This document shows positions 8,574 through 17,115 of a stretch of DNA of 60,741 nucleotides, in pieces. Under the pieces are notes generated by a model that made no database searches, was not told the origin of the DNA, and saw only the letters and a list, made by a program, of their open reading frames with translations. A program made the translations under genes and the position numbers. The stretch spans positions 1 through 60,741 of the forward strand of contig JACKPW010000029.1 of NCBI GenBank assembly GCA_024233215.1. The letters are read 5' to 3'. The stretch's first letter is position 1; the number at the start of each line of letters is the position of its first letter. Source of the DNA: Verrucomicrobiales bacterium. GTDB lineage: Bacteria; Verrucomicrobiota; Verrucomicrobiia; Limisphaerales; J093.

Positions 8574-9098
8574 ATGGAATATCTGCACGCGCCCTGGCGA
8601 ATCGAATATATCCTGGCGCCCAAGCCGCCGGCCTCGCCGCGCTCGCTGTTTTCCGAGATCGCGGCCTCCTCGGATGACGAGGCCAATCTCGTGGTGAAGC
8701 GCGAGCGCACCTGTTACGCCGTGCTCAACCGCTATCCCTACAACGGCGGCCACCTGCTCGTCGTGCCCTACAAGCAAACCGACAACCTGGCCGACCTGAC
8801 CGAGGACGAACTGCGGGACCTCATGCTGCTGACGCGCCGTTGCATCGCCGCCCTCAAGCAGACCATGCGACCCGACGGCTTCAACGTCGGCCTGAACCTC
8901 GGCCGCGTCGCCGGTGCGGGCATCGTGGATCACCTCCATTTCCACGTGGTCCCCCGCTGGAACGGGGACACCAATTTCATGCCGGTGCTCGCCAACACCT
9001 CGGTGGTGCCGGACGCCCTGGCCGACGTCGCCGCCCGGTTGCGCGCCGCGTTGAACGAGGCGGCGCCCGAAACCACCGCCGGCAGTGACCCGTCATGA
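8574..9098 (+). CDS. HIT-domain nucleotide hydrolase/phosphorylase
   Basis: A 174-residue histidine-triad protein. The catalytic HLHFHVVP motif (His-x-His-x-His) lies at about residues 121-128. Conserved HIT segments precede it (CYAVLNRYPYNGGHLLVVPY). Its size and the start resembling AP4A phosphorylase-type HIT proteins suggest action on dinucleoside polyphosphates or nucleotidyl conjugates in the cytoplasm. The ATG at 8574 is preferred over an in-frame GTG three codons upstream. Its stop overlaps the phoH start (ATGA), and it is the first gene of the HIT-phoH-ybeY-DUF502-recO operon. Confidence 0.9.
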   Translation: MEYLHAPWRIEYILAPKPPASPRSLFSEIAASSDDEANLVVKRERTCYAVLNRYPYNGGHLLVVPYKQTDNLADLTEDELRDLMLLTRRCIAALKQTMRPDGFNVGLNLGRVAGAGIVDHLHFHVVPRWNGDTNFMPVLANTSVVPDALADVAARLRAALNEAAPETTAGSDPS

Positions 9099-10054
9099 AC
9101 TCGGAGACATTGCATTTCGACAATCCCCGCGTGGCCCTGCAGGTGCTGGGCAACGATCCGGGCAACCTCGAAACCCTCCAGCAGGAACTCGGTGTCCACG
9201 CGGTCGCCCGTGATGCCTGGATCAAGCTTGAGGGTGAAGCCGATGCCGTGGCCCGGGCCCGGGACCTCTTCCGGCTGCTCGAGCGGACCGTGGTCGGTGG
9301 CGGCAGCATCCGGCAACACGACTTCGCCGTGGCGCTTGGCATCGTGAAGCACGAGGGGGCGGAGGCCCTTGAAGGGCTCCAAACCGAACGGCTCCAGCCC
9401 TCCCCCAAGAAGGCCACCGTACTGCCGAAGACCGTCGGCCAGCGGCGTTACCTGGAAGCCATTCGCACCCATGCCGTCACGTTCGGGATCGGCCCGGCGG
9501 GCACCGGCAAGACCTATCTCGGGATGGCGGCGGCGGTGGCGGCACTCAAGGCAGGCGAGGTCAACCGCCTGATTCTCACCCGTCCGGCAGTGGAGGCCGG
9601 CGAGGCGCTGGGCTTTCTGCCCGGCGACCTGCAGGAGAAACTGGCCCCCTATCTCCGACCGCTCTACGACGCCCTGCACGACATGCTGCCGGCCGAGGAG
9701 ATCCAGCGGAACATGGAACGCGGGGTCATCGAGATCGCGCCGCTGGCCTACATGCGCGGGCGCACCCTGAACAATGCGTTCATCATTTTCGACGAGGCAC
9801 AGAACTCGACCGAGGAGCAGATGTTCATGTTCCTCACCCGGCTGGGCTTCAACTCCAAAGCGGTGATCACCGGGGACCTCACCCAGATCGACCTGCCGCG
9901 TCAGAAGAGTTCCGGCCTGTTCGAGGCCCGTGACGCCCTGGCGCGCACCGACGGTGTGGCCGTCGTGATGCTCGGCAAGCGCGACGTCATCCGCCACCCG
10001 CTGGTGCAACGCATCCTCACCGCCTACGAGGAGCACCGCGGCGTTTCCCAATGA
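9095..10054 (+). CDS. phoH: PhoH-family ATPase
   Basis: A 319-residue PhoH-like protein (the YbeZ type that accompanies ybeY). Residues 1-110 form the N-terminal KH-like region, followed by the P-loop ATPase with GPAGTGKTYLG near residue 133 and Walker B IIFDEAQNST near residue 230, then TGDLTQIDLP and GKRDVIRHPLVQRI. Family members bind RNA and act with YbeY in rRNA metabolism; the exact reaction is unsettled. ATGA overlaps at both ends (with HIT and with ybeY) indicate coupled translation. Confidence 0.95.
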   Translation: MNSETLHFDNPRVALQVLGNDPGNLETLQQELGVHAVARDAWIKLEGEADAVARARDLFRLLERTVVGGGSIRQHDFAVALGIVKHEGAEALEGLQTERLQPSPKKATVLPKTVGQRRYLEAIRTHAVTFGIGPAGTGKTYLGMAAAVAALKAGEVNRLILTRPAVEAGEALGFLPGDLQEKLAPYLRPLYDALHDMLPAEEIQRNMERGVIEIAPLAYMRGRTLNNAFIIFDEAQNSTEEQMFMFLTRLGFNSKAVITGDLTQIDLPRQKSSGLFEARDALARTDGVAVVMLGKRDVIRHPLVQRILTAYEEHRGVSQ

Positions 10055-10629
10055 GACCGGGCACGGGCACGGGCACGGTCAGGGTGCAGAACCGTCACCC
10101 TTCCCGGCGGCTGGACGCGGCGCTGCTCCGGCGGCTCGCCCGGGCCGCTCTCGCCGAACCTCCCATCGCCGATCACGCGACATGGGGTTACGAGGTCGGG
10201 ATTGTCATCACCGGCAGCCGGGAAATGGCCCGGATCAACCAGGACCATCTGGGCCACGAGGGCCCCACGGATGTCATCACCTTCGATTACACCGACGAAG
10301 CCGGGGCGGAAACGCCCGGACGGCCGGGTGAAGCCCTGGGAACCAACCCGCCCGCGGAGGGCCACGGCGGCGGTTCCCGCCGCGGGCGGAGATTGGCGGG
10401 GGAGATTCTGATTTGCCTCGACGTTGCCGGGACGCAGGCCGCAGCGTACGGCACGACTTGGGCACTGGAAGTTCTCCGTTATCTGGTGCACGGTTTGCTG
10501 CATCTGAGCGGGTTTGACGATCTGGCACCGGCGGCCCGCGCCGTGATGAAAAGGCACGAGAACCGCCTGGTGAGACGGCTGAAAACCGGACTGGACCCGG
10601 CGGGTCTGGAGAGACCGACAGGACGATGA
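10051..10629 (+). CDS. ybeY: rRNA maturation endoribonuclease YbeY
   Basis: Metal-dependent single-strand endoribonuclease for 16S rRNA 3' processing and ribosome quality control. The 192-residue product shows EGPTDVITFDY, GEILICLDVA and the metal site VHGLLHLSGFDD. In E. coli this motif ends Asp-His; here the third metal ligand position is Asp instead of His. About 35 low-complexity residues rich in Gly/Arg/Pro are inserted between TFDYTDE and GEILIC, and there is a basic C-terminal extension. Start and stop both overlap neighbours by four bases (ATGA), placing it firmly in the operon between phoH and the DUF502 gene. Confidence 0.92.
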   Translation: MRPGTGTGTVRVQNRHPSRRLDAALLRRLARAALAEPPIADHATWGYEVGIVITGSREMARINQDHLGHEGPTDVITFDYTDEAGAETPGRPGEALGTNPPAEGHGGGSRRGRRLAGEILICLDVAGTQAAAYGTTWALEVLRYLVHGLLHLSGFDDLAPAARAVMKRHENRLVRRLKTGLDPAGLERPTGR

Positions 10630-11366
10630 AACTGCGACGACAGGCTTTGCGGTGGCGGGCGGATTTTTTCGCCGGTCTCGCGGTCGTGTTGCCGGTGGTG
10701 CTGTCGCTGGCAATCGTCAAGTGGCTTTTCGGCACGGTCTCCGGCGTGACCGACGTCCTCCTTTACGTGCTCCCCCCGGAGTTGACCCGGTCCGCCGAGG
10801 GGTCCGGGGAGGTGCTCTGGTACTGGAGCCTGATGGCATTGCTCCTGACCGTGGCCCTGCTGGCGGCCATCGGCCGGCTGGCGCGCAATTTTGTCGGCCG
10901 CAAGATCGTTGAACTGGTCGACTGGCTGATGGTCCGGGTGCCGCTGCTGAACAAGGTCTACGTCACGATCAAGCAGGTGAACGAGGCATTCGCCAGCAGC
11001 AAGCGGGCCGCCTTCAAGAAGGTGGTTCTGATCCAGTATCCGCATCCGGGCAGCTACTCCATCGCCTTCCTCACCAGCGAGGATCATCCCGAGGTCAGCG
11101 CCAAGCTCGGCCGAAAGATGCTCGGGGTGTTCCTGCCCACCACCCCCAACCCGACCAGCGGCTACCTGCTCGTGGTCCCCGAGGAGGACGTCACCCTGCT
11201 GGACATGAGCGTGGCCGAAGGCATCAAGCTCATCATCAGCCTCGGTTCCGTCGTGCCCTCGTTTCGCGCCCCGGTAAGATCTCCCCGGGCCACCCCTGAG
11301 CTCCCGACCGCTCCCGCAGGCGCCCCGGTGACCGTGGCCTCTCCCGCGGCCGATCATGCCGGCTGA
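10626..11366 (+). CDS. DUF502 family membrane protein
   Basis: A 246-residue protein with two transmembrane helices, at about 14-36 (FAGLAVVLPVVLSLAIVKW) and 63-84 (WSLMALLLTVALLAAIGRL). A conserved cytosolic domain follows, with VRVPLLNKVYVTIKQV, VVLIQYPHPGSYSIAFLT and VFLPTTPNPTSGYLLVVP, which identify the DUF502 family. The function is unknown. Members often sit next to translation or DNA repair genes, as here. Its 3' end overlaps the recO start by 11 bases. The last 30 residues are Ala/Pro-rich and unconserved. Confidence 0.9.
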   Translation: MKLRRQALRWRADFFAGLAVVLPVVLSLAIVKWLFGTVSGVTDVLLYVLPPELTRSAEGSGEVLWYWSLMALLLTVALLAAIGRLARNFVGRKIVELVDWLMVRVPLLNKVYVTIKQVNEAFASSKRAAFKKVVLIQYPHPGSYSIAFLTSEDHPEVSAKLGRKMLGVFLPTTPNPTSGYLLVVPEEDVTLLDMSVAEGIKLIISLGSVVPSFRAPVRSPRATPELPTAPAGAPVTVASPAADHAG

Positions 11367-12024
11367 ACGCGCCCATGGCATCGTCCTCCGTTGCCGCCCG
11401 CTCAGCGAGACCAGCCTGATCGTCCACTGGCTGACCCGGGAACACGGCCGGCTTACCACCGTGGCCAAGGGGGCCAGGCGGCCGAAGTCCGCCTTTCGCG
11501 GCCAGCTCGACGCCTTCTACCGGGCCGACTTCGCGTTTGTCCGAAGCCGGCGCTCGGATCTCCACACCTTGACCGAGGTGATGCTGGCTGACCCCCATCC
11601 GCGCCTCCGGACGGAGTACGCCAGCCTGCGGGCCGCGGCTTACGCCGCCCAGCTCATCGAACAGGCCACCGAACCCGAAACACCGCTCCCCGGAATCTTC
11701 GAGCTCCTCGTAAACTTGCTGGAGGCACTGGCGCACATTCCCCCTTCAGCGGCCACCGTGTTGGGCTTTGAACTGCGAATGCTCGACGAGTTGGGGCTCG
11801 CCCCCGATCTCGCCCAAGCACGACTGGCCCCTGCGGTGAGGGAACTCGCAGAACAGCTGGCCGATTCCCCGAGTATCGTCACTCCCCCCCCGCCGGCGCC
11901 CGCGGCAGTGGCAGCGCTGAACCACTTTCTGCACGGCTTCCTGATCTACCATTTGGGGCGCATCCCGCCCCGACGCGCCGCGGTCCTTGCCGCGCTGACG
12001 ACGCCAGGCGGCAGTCCTCACTGA
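11356..12024 (+). CDS. recO: DNA repair protein RecO
   Basis: Recombination mediator of the RecFOR pathway that loads RecA onto SSB-coated DNA and anneals strands. The 222-residue product has the N-terminal OB fold (AHGIVLRCRPLSETSLIVHW, then LTTVAKGARRPKSAF), the helical C-terminal region with GFELRMLDELGLAPDL, and NHFLHGFLIYHLG near the end. The four-cysteine zinc finger of some RecO proteins is absent. It overlaps the DUF502 gene by 11 bases and is the last gene of the operon. Confidence 0.9.
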   Translation: MPAERAHGIVLRCRPLSETSLIVHWLTREHGRLTTVAKGARRPKSAFRGQLDAFYRADFAFVRSRRSDLHTLTEVMLADPHPRLRTEYASLRAAAYAAQLIEQATEPETPLPGIFELLVNLLEALAHIPPSAATVLGFELRMLDELGLAPDLAQARLAPAVRELAEQLADSPSIVTPPPPAPAAVAALNHFLHGFLIYHLGRIPPRRAAVLAALTTPGGSPH

Positions 12025-12210
12025 AATCTCCCTGCAGTGACGGGGTCACAACCTGCGGTGTGGGCTGCCGTGGCCGCGCTGCCGCCAACTTCCAATCCCC
12101 TCCGACCGCAAGGGTTCGCGAGTCCCGCTGATAGGGAGACCACGCTGCGTCACAAGCACTTGCGCTGGACTTGTCACCGGCCCGGGGCACTTTTGCCGGG
12201 CACTTTCGCC

Positions 12211-12238
12211 TTGCTTCAGGACCCCACATGACTAGACT
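12211..12238 (+). promoter_or_regulatory. Weak sigma-70-like promoter before the CBM6-like gene
   Basis: TTGCTT (12211-12216), a 16-base spacer and TAGACT (12233-12238) lie 39 bases before the ATG. Matches to consensus are only 3/6 and 4/6, so this is a suggestion based mainly on position. Upstream, GCCCGG/CCGGGC around 12180-12202 could form a hairpin closing the recO operon. Confidence 0.25.
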
Positions 12239-12276
12239 AACATCGCTTCAAGAGCAACCAAACGACCGAAAACAAG

Positions 12277-15200
12277 ATGAACAAGACCGTACTCTGTATT
12301 GTTGTCTGCGCTGGTACCTTGCTGGCGTGGCAACATTCCTCCCAAGCCGCCGAGGCATTTCCGAACCCGGCCGGTGGCTGGACCTACCTCTACACCGGCG
12401 ACCAGTTGCAGACTGGCGAACCGGCGTTTGACGGCACTTGGACCCACGACAACGGCTCGGACGCCTTCGGGGGCGACGAGATCGGCGGCGTACTGGACCC
12501 GGTGAACAACCCCGACAACAACCCCGGCGGTGCGAACCTCCTCACGGAAGGGAATACCCAATACCTGCGGATTCAGGACACGGGTGATCCGCGGGATTAC
12601 GATGGAGCCACAGCAGCATGGGATGATCCGAGCAACCGGAAGATCTACTTCGGCCACTACCTCTCGCAGGACCTGCAGGAGGCGGATACCCTGGCCATCC
12701 TCGACAATGGCGTGACGCTGACCTTCCGCGCGCGCATCCCAACCGCGGCCAAGGCAGGCGGACCACTGGATCCGTTGCACCGGGACGGTCAGAACACGGC
12801 CGGTGACTACCCGGACAACGGCGTGGTTCCCTACCCGGAAGGCGGTGATGGTTACCTCACCAGCGACGGTGCCAAGGGCAACTTCGTGATCCGCCAGATC
12901 GGTGACGGCACGGCGGAACATCCGGGCGGCGCGGTGGCACTCTCCCTCACCGTCCCGACCGACACCCCGGGCGGAAATCCGAACTCCGGTCAGGCCGGCT
13001 TCTCCGGGCTCACCATGAACGAGCGGAACGGGTCCACGCCGAACGGCAATGTCGACTTCGGCGAGGGCTCCGGTGAGAACAACTTCGTGCTGGACCCCAC
13101 GGACTGGCACGAGTTCTGGATCGCCATCCGGAAGACCCGTGATCCGGTCAAGGCCGACGCCACGCACGACGTGTTCGTGTGGCGGGACGGCACTCTGATC
13201 GCGACCTCCCATAAAGTGACCGCGGGTGACGGCTCGGACCTGAACGCGGGTTCCTTCATCGCCACGGGCGGCTCCGCCACCGGACAGAACTTCGCGCTGG
13301 ACGTTGACTGGTACGGCTACAAGCAGGGGTTCGTGCTTCCCGAAGGCGGTCAGGTGCCGCCCGATGTGATCGTCACGCCGGTGGGCGGGACCATGTTCTA
13401 CCAGGCCGGTGGCGGCCTCGAGGTGGACGTCGAAGCCCTGATGCCCGGCAGCACCATCCCGGACGGCGGTTTCGAGGTCATTCTCAATGACGTGGACATC
13501 ACGGGGCAGCTCACCCTGACCGGCAGCGGTGCGGACGCCTTCCGCACGGCCACCTACAACGGCCTGACTCCGAACACGCAATACAGCGCGGTGGTTCGCG
13601 TCACGGACTCCACGGGGCTGGTGACCGAGATCACCTCCGACTTTGACACCTTCGTGGAAACCGGTGGCCTGACCATCGAGACCGAGGACTACAACTACTA
13701 CGGGCTCGGGATCGATGACCCGCCCCCCGGCACCTTCTATGGCATCGCCGGGACGCCCGATGTGGACTTCGTCGACACCACCATGGACACCACCGGGGAT
13801 TATCGCTCGGATGGGGTGGACATGGACAGCGACACCGATGTCACCCGGGAGAAATTCACCGGCTCAGGTTTCGCGGATTACCAGGTTACCGAGATTGAAA
13901 CCGGGGAGTGGCTGAACTACACGCGCACCTTCCCGAACAAGGTGTTCACCCCCTACCTGCGCGCCGGCGCGGGGGCCGACCGGCAACTGCGACTGGACCA
14001 GGTCACCAGCGACGCGTCCCAGATGGACCAGACCACGAAGCCGCTGGGACTGTTCGTGGCGACCCAGACGCGTACGGTCTATTCCTATCGCTACATGCCT
14101 TTGACAGACGCTTTCGGGGTGGCCCGTTCGGTGAACCTCTCCGGGTCCAGCACGATCCGGTTGTCCGCCACGGATGTGGCCAATGACGTGAACCACAACT
14201 TCCTGTTCTTCGCCGATGCCGGTGCGGCCGAATCCACCCTGCCGTGGGCCAGCGCCGTCAGCCCGGCACCGGACGCCACGGAAGTCCCCGGCGATGCCGA
14301 AATCATGGTCTCCCTGATGGATGGAGACAATCCGGTCAGCACCGGGAGCATCGCCATGCTCTTCGACGGTGCGGACGTCACCGCCTCGCTGACCGTGCAG
14401 GACACCGCCGCGGGCGCGGACGTCAGCTATGCCCCCGGCGGCCTGGCCGACGGCACGACGCACACGGTGGAGCTGACCTACGGCGATACCGCCGGCGGCA
14501 GCGACAGCCGCACCTGGTCCTTCACCATTGAGGGCGAGATGCCCACCGGCCTCATCATCAGCGTGGTGGAAACCGGCGGGGATAACGAACCCACCGACAC
14601 CATCGTGGCCCAGTGGACCGGCCAGACATTCGTCAACGGCATCGCCGGCGAACCCATTCCTGGAAGTGGGGCGGAGGATCCTTACACGGTCGGCTATTTC
14701 GAAAGCGCGGCGCCGGCGTTCGTGGACCGGAACCATCGTTACCTCGATGACGCCGGCAACAACCTGCCCGTCCCGGCCTACCTGGTGGGCGGCGAATACA
14801 TCATGAGCGGCAACGACAACCGCGACAACGACGCCTACGTTCTCGACGTCACCGTGTCCCAGGACGTGGATGTCTACATGCTCATCGACAACCGGACCAA
14901 CAAGGCCGATGGCAGCAACACAGCGCCCCCGAACATCGGCCCCGGCACCGGGGCGATGGAGTGGATCGATCCCGCTGCCGGGTGGGAACCGGTCATCTCC
15001 GCGGGCAACCGGCGCCATGATACGCGTCAAGCCGACGAAGTGGCGATTGACGAGGGGGCGGACGACACCATCAACCAATGGTATTCGGTCTACCGCAAGC
15101 AGTTTGCGGCAGGCACCTTCCAGCTGTATCAGGCCAACAACTCCGGCCGGAACATGTACGGCGTGGTGGTGACGACTCCGCAGGAACTGCTGGGTCCGGT

Positions 15201-15369
15201 GAGCATCGTGAAGAATACCGACGGCACGGTCACGGTCACGTGGAGTGGCGGTGGTGTGCTGGAAGCGGCCCCGGCAGTAACGGGACCGTGGGCGGAAGTC
15301 GAAGGGGCCACGAGCCCCGCCACCTTCACGCCCAGCGAGGCGGCGGTGTTCGGGCGGATTCGCAAGTAA
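12277..15369 (+). CDS. Secreted multidomain carbohydrate-binding protein (CBM6-like)
   Basis: A 1,030-residue exported protein. It begins with a Sec signal (cleavage after about residue 25, SQAAEA). A large N-terminal beta-rich domain, possibly concanavalin-like (about 26-355), is followed by an Ig-like domain from about 364. A CBM6-like module at about 465-647 contains TIETEDYNYYG and the later ITEIETGEWLNYTRTF-type core (here VTEIETGEWLNYTRTF). A second Ig-like domain covers about 652-755, and an unassigned domain runs from about 757. The last 45 residues, with WSGGGVLEAAPAVTGPWAEV and a final FGRIRK, form the C-terminal module typical of secreted verrucomicrobial proteins. No catalytic motif is obvious, so it is probably a polysaccharide-binding surface protein. 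A strong terminator follows. Confidence 0.75.
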   Translation: MNKTVLCIVVCAGTLLAWQHSSQAAEAFPNPAGGWTYLYTGDQLQTGEPAFDGTWTHDNGSDAFGGDEIGGVLDPVNNPDNNPGGANLLTEGNTQYLRIQDTGDPRDYDGATAAWDDPSNRKIYFGHYLSQDLQEADTLAILDNGVTLTFRARIPTAAKAGGPLDPLHRDGQNTAGDYPDNGVVPYPEGGDGYLTSDGAKGNFVIRQIGDGTAEHPGGAVALSLTVPTDTPGGNPNSGQAGFSGLTMNERNGSTPNGNVDFGEGSGENNFVLDPTDWHEFWIAIRKTRDPVKADATHDVFVWRDGTLIATSHKVTAGDGSDLNAGSFIATGGSATGQNFALDVDWYGYKQGFVLPEGGQVPPDVIVTPVGGTMFYQAGGGLEVDVEALMPGSTIPDGGFEVILNDVDITGQLTLTGSGADAFRTATYNGLTPNTQYSAVVRVTDSTGLVTEITSDFDTFVETGGLTIETEDYNYYGLGIDDPPPGTFYGIAGTPDVDFVDTTMDTTGDYRSDGVDMDSDTDVTREKFTGSGFADYQVTEIETGEWLNYTRTFPNKVFTPYLRAGAGADRQLRLDQVTSDASQMDQTTKPLGLFVATQTRTVYSYRYMPLTDAFGVARSVNLSGSSTIRLSATDVANDVNHNFLFFADAGAAESTLPWASAVSPAPDATEVPGDAEIMVSLMDGDNPVSTGSIAMLFDGADVTASLTVQDTAAGADVSYAPGGLADGTTHTVELTYGDTAGGSDSRTWSFTIEGEMPTGLIISVVETGGDNEPTDTIVAQWTGQTFVNGIAGEPIPGSGAEDPYTVGYFESAAPAFVDRNHRYLDDAGNNLPVPAYLVGGEYIMSGNDNRDNDAYVLDVTVSQDVDVYMLIDNRTNKADGSNTAPPNIGPGTGAMEWIDPAAGWEPVISAGNRRHDTRQADEVAIDEGADDTINQWYSVYRKQFAAGTFQLYQANNSGRNMYGVVVTTPQELLGPVSIVKNTDGTVTVTWSGGGVLEAAPAVTGPWAEVEGATSPATFTPSEAAVFGRIRK

Positions 15370-15403
15370 TCCGAAACGGACAACCGCGAGGTTGACTCAC
15401 ACA

Positions 15404-15434
15404 GGGAGGTCGGGCCTGGCCCGGCCTCCCTTTT
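15404..15434 (+). terminator. Rho-independent terminator after the CBM6-like gene
   Basis: GGGAGG at 15404-15409 plus CGGGCC pairs with GGCCCG plus CCTCCC ending at 15430, about 13 pairs with one G-U pair and a tiny loop, followed by TTTTGCTTT. It lies 35 bases after the stop of the forward gene and also faces the end of the convergent CE15 gene. Confidence 0.85.
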
Positions 15435-15494
15435 GCTTTCCCCCACCGCCAGGGAGTGGACCTGCCTGGAACCGGGATGGCAAACCCGCCGTCG

Positions 15495-16967
15495 TCATTG
15501 CCCGTCGGGCGGTGTGTGGTCCAGACGCTGGTTCGCCCAGGCGAGGAAGTGCTTCATGTTCGAGCGGTCCTCGTGACCGCCGTCGTGCTGGCGCCAGGCC
15601 AGGGCTCCTTCCAGCAGTCCGGTGTTCACGGGCGGCAGGGTCGCCACGCGATAGTCGTCCGTGTCGCCCAGGTCCTTTGCACCCAGCAACCGGAACGCCG
15701 GTCCGGCCGCCACGGCGGCCATGTAGCTGCCCTGCTGGTCCAGCCAGTTGGCATCTCCCTTCTCCGGAACGCCGTAACTGATGAATGTCGGCCGCGGCGC
15801 ACACAAGGCGATCAGTTCATGCGAATCCACCGGCAGGTCGCCGGCGTTCATGCTGCCAAACCCCGCCTCGGCGGCGCCGTACTTGAGGAAGTTGCCCGCC
15901 ATCCAGTGATATTCACCGGACCCGGTCAGGTTCTCCACAGCCTCGCCGAAATTGCGCCGATGCAACTTGGCGCCACCCTCGCCGGAGGAGCCGACCAACA
16001 CCACCGCGAAGCGCCGGTCGAAGGCCATCGTGACGAGGGCGGCCTTGCCGTAACGGGAGACCCCCTCGATGCCGACCTTGCGGGCGTCGACGGTTGGATC
16101 GGTTTCCAGATAATCAAGCCCCCGGCTCGCGCCCCAGGCCCACGCGCGCAGGGCTCCCCAGTCCTCGGGCTGGCGTGGCTGCCCCCGGTTCACCAACCCG
16201 ATGATCCCCCGGGTCAGTCCCGCGCCGTTGTCGGCCTGGACGGTCACGGGGTTGAGGACGGCGTAGCCCCAGCCCGCGGCAACCAACTGCTCGGTGGACG
16301 GCGGATCGCTGAAGGTCACGTTGCCGAAGCCCCGAAACCGGTTGGCCGGCGCCGGCTCCCCCGCGCGACGGGGCAGTTCCATCCCCCCGAAGAAGCCCCC
16401 GAACATCATCAGCACCGGCACCGGGGCTTTCGCATCCCGCGGGGTCACCAAGGTCAGATCGATGTTCACTTCGATCTCCGGACAGGCCGAATTGTCCACC
16501 CGCCCGACCAGCCGGCGGGCGTTGACGGCGATCTCGCCCACCACCCGGTCCGTTGCCTGGGTGAGGATCGTCCAAGTGACGGCGGGAACGGAGTCGGGAA
16601 CCCGACCGTAGATCTCGCGTTCGAAGTGCTCGACAATCTCCGGGCGTCGGTGATCCCACCAATCCGCGGCATGGGTCACCCGCCGTCCGTCTTTCAAGGT
16701 GAGCAACTCCGGCAGGTCCGGATACGGGTTGGCCTTCGCGGGATCGTAGTTGGCGGCGTTGGGCGCGTCCGGTCGCCCGCTGGGACCCGGACGCAGGCGC
16801 ACGATGCCCAACTGGTTCATCATGTCCTGATGGTCCTCCTGGGTGGTCCAGTTCCGGGGTGCAGGGGTTGCGACCGCGGCGCCGGGAGCGTCGGCCCAGG
16901 CAGGTTGCGGGACGATGAGCCAGCACGGGCCGGCAAGGACGGCAAGAAGTCTCGGCAGGGGTATCAT
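15495..16967 (-). CDS. CE15 glucuronoyl esterase
   Basis: A 490-residue secreted alpha/beta-hydrolase of carbohydrate esterase family 15, which cuts the ester between 4-O-methyl-glucuronate of xylan and lignin alcohols. The signal peptide is at 1-26 (cleavage after PAWA). The nucleophile motif GVSRYGK places Ser304. GGHEDRSN holds the catalytic His465. The N-terminal region YPDLPELLTLKDGRRV and oxyanion-region FGGFFGG fit the family. It is downstream of the Gfo/Idh gene on the same strand and close to the multi-enzyme xylan protein, so a role in detaching glucuronoxylan from lignin is likely. Confidence 0.88.
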   Translation of the reverse strand: MIPLPRLLAVLAGPCWLIVPQPAWADAPGAAVATPAPRNWTTQEDHQDMMNQLGIVRLRPGPSGRPDAPNAANYDPAKANPYPDLPELLTLKDGRRVTHAADWWDHRRPEIVEHFEREIYGRVPDSVPAVTWTILTQATDRVVGEIAVNARRLVGRVDNSACPEIEVNIDLTLVTPRDAKAPVPVLMMFGGFFGGMELPRRAGEPAPANRFRGFGNVTFSDPPSTEQLVAAGWGYAVLNPVTVQADNGAGLTRGIIGLVNRGQPRQPEDWGALRAWAWGASRGLDYLETDPTVDARKVGIEGVSRYGKAALVTMAFDRRFAVVLVGSSGEGGAKLHRRNFGEAVENLTGSGEYHWMAGNFLKYGAAEAGFGSMNAGDLPVDSHELIALCAPRPTFISYGVPEKGDANWLDQQGSYMAAVAAGPAFRLLGAKDLGDTDDYRVATLPPVNTGLLEGALAWRQHDGGHEDRSNMKHFLAWANQRLDHTPPDGQ

Positions 16968-16992
16968 GGGGAACTCGGGTTACTGCAGAGCG

Positions 16993-17014
16993 GGTCCGAA
17001 AGCGCGTTCGGACC
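16993..17014 (-). other. Perfect hairpin between the Gfo/Idh and CE15 genes
   Basis: GGTCCGAA (16993-17000) and TTCGGACC (17007-17014) form an 8-bp perfect stem with a 6-base loop in the 148-base spacer of two same-strand genes. No T-run follows on the reverse strand, so it is more likely an RNA-stability or partial-termination structure than a full terminator. Confidence 0.45.
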
Positions 17015-17115
17015 GGAACGAGGCCCGGGGAGGGCAAGCACACGCGCTGCCGCACATGCCGGCTCGAGGCGCGAACCGGCTGACCTGAGCCGCGGTCGCA
17101 GATTGGGACACGGAA

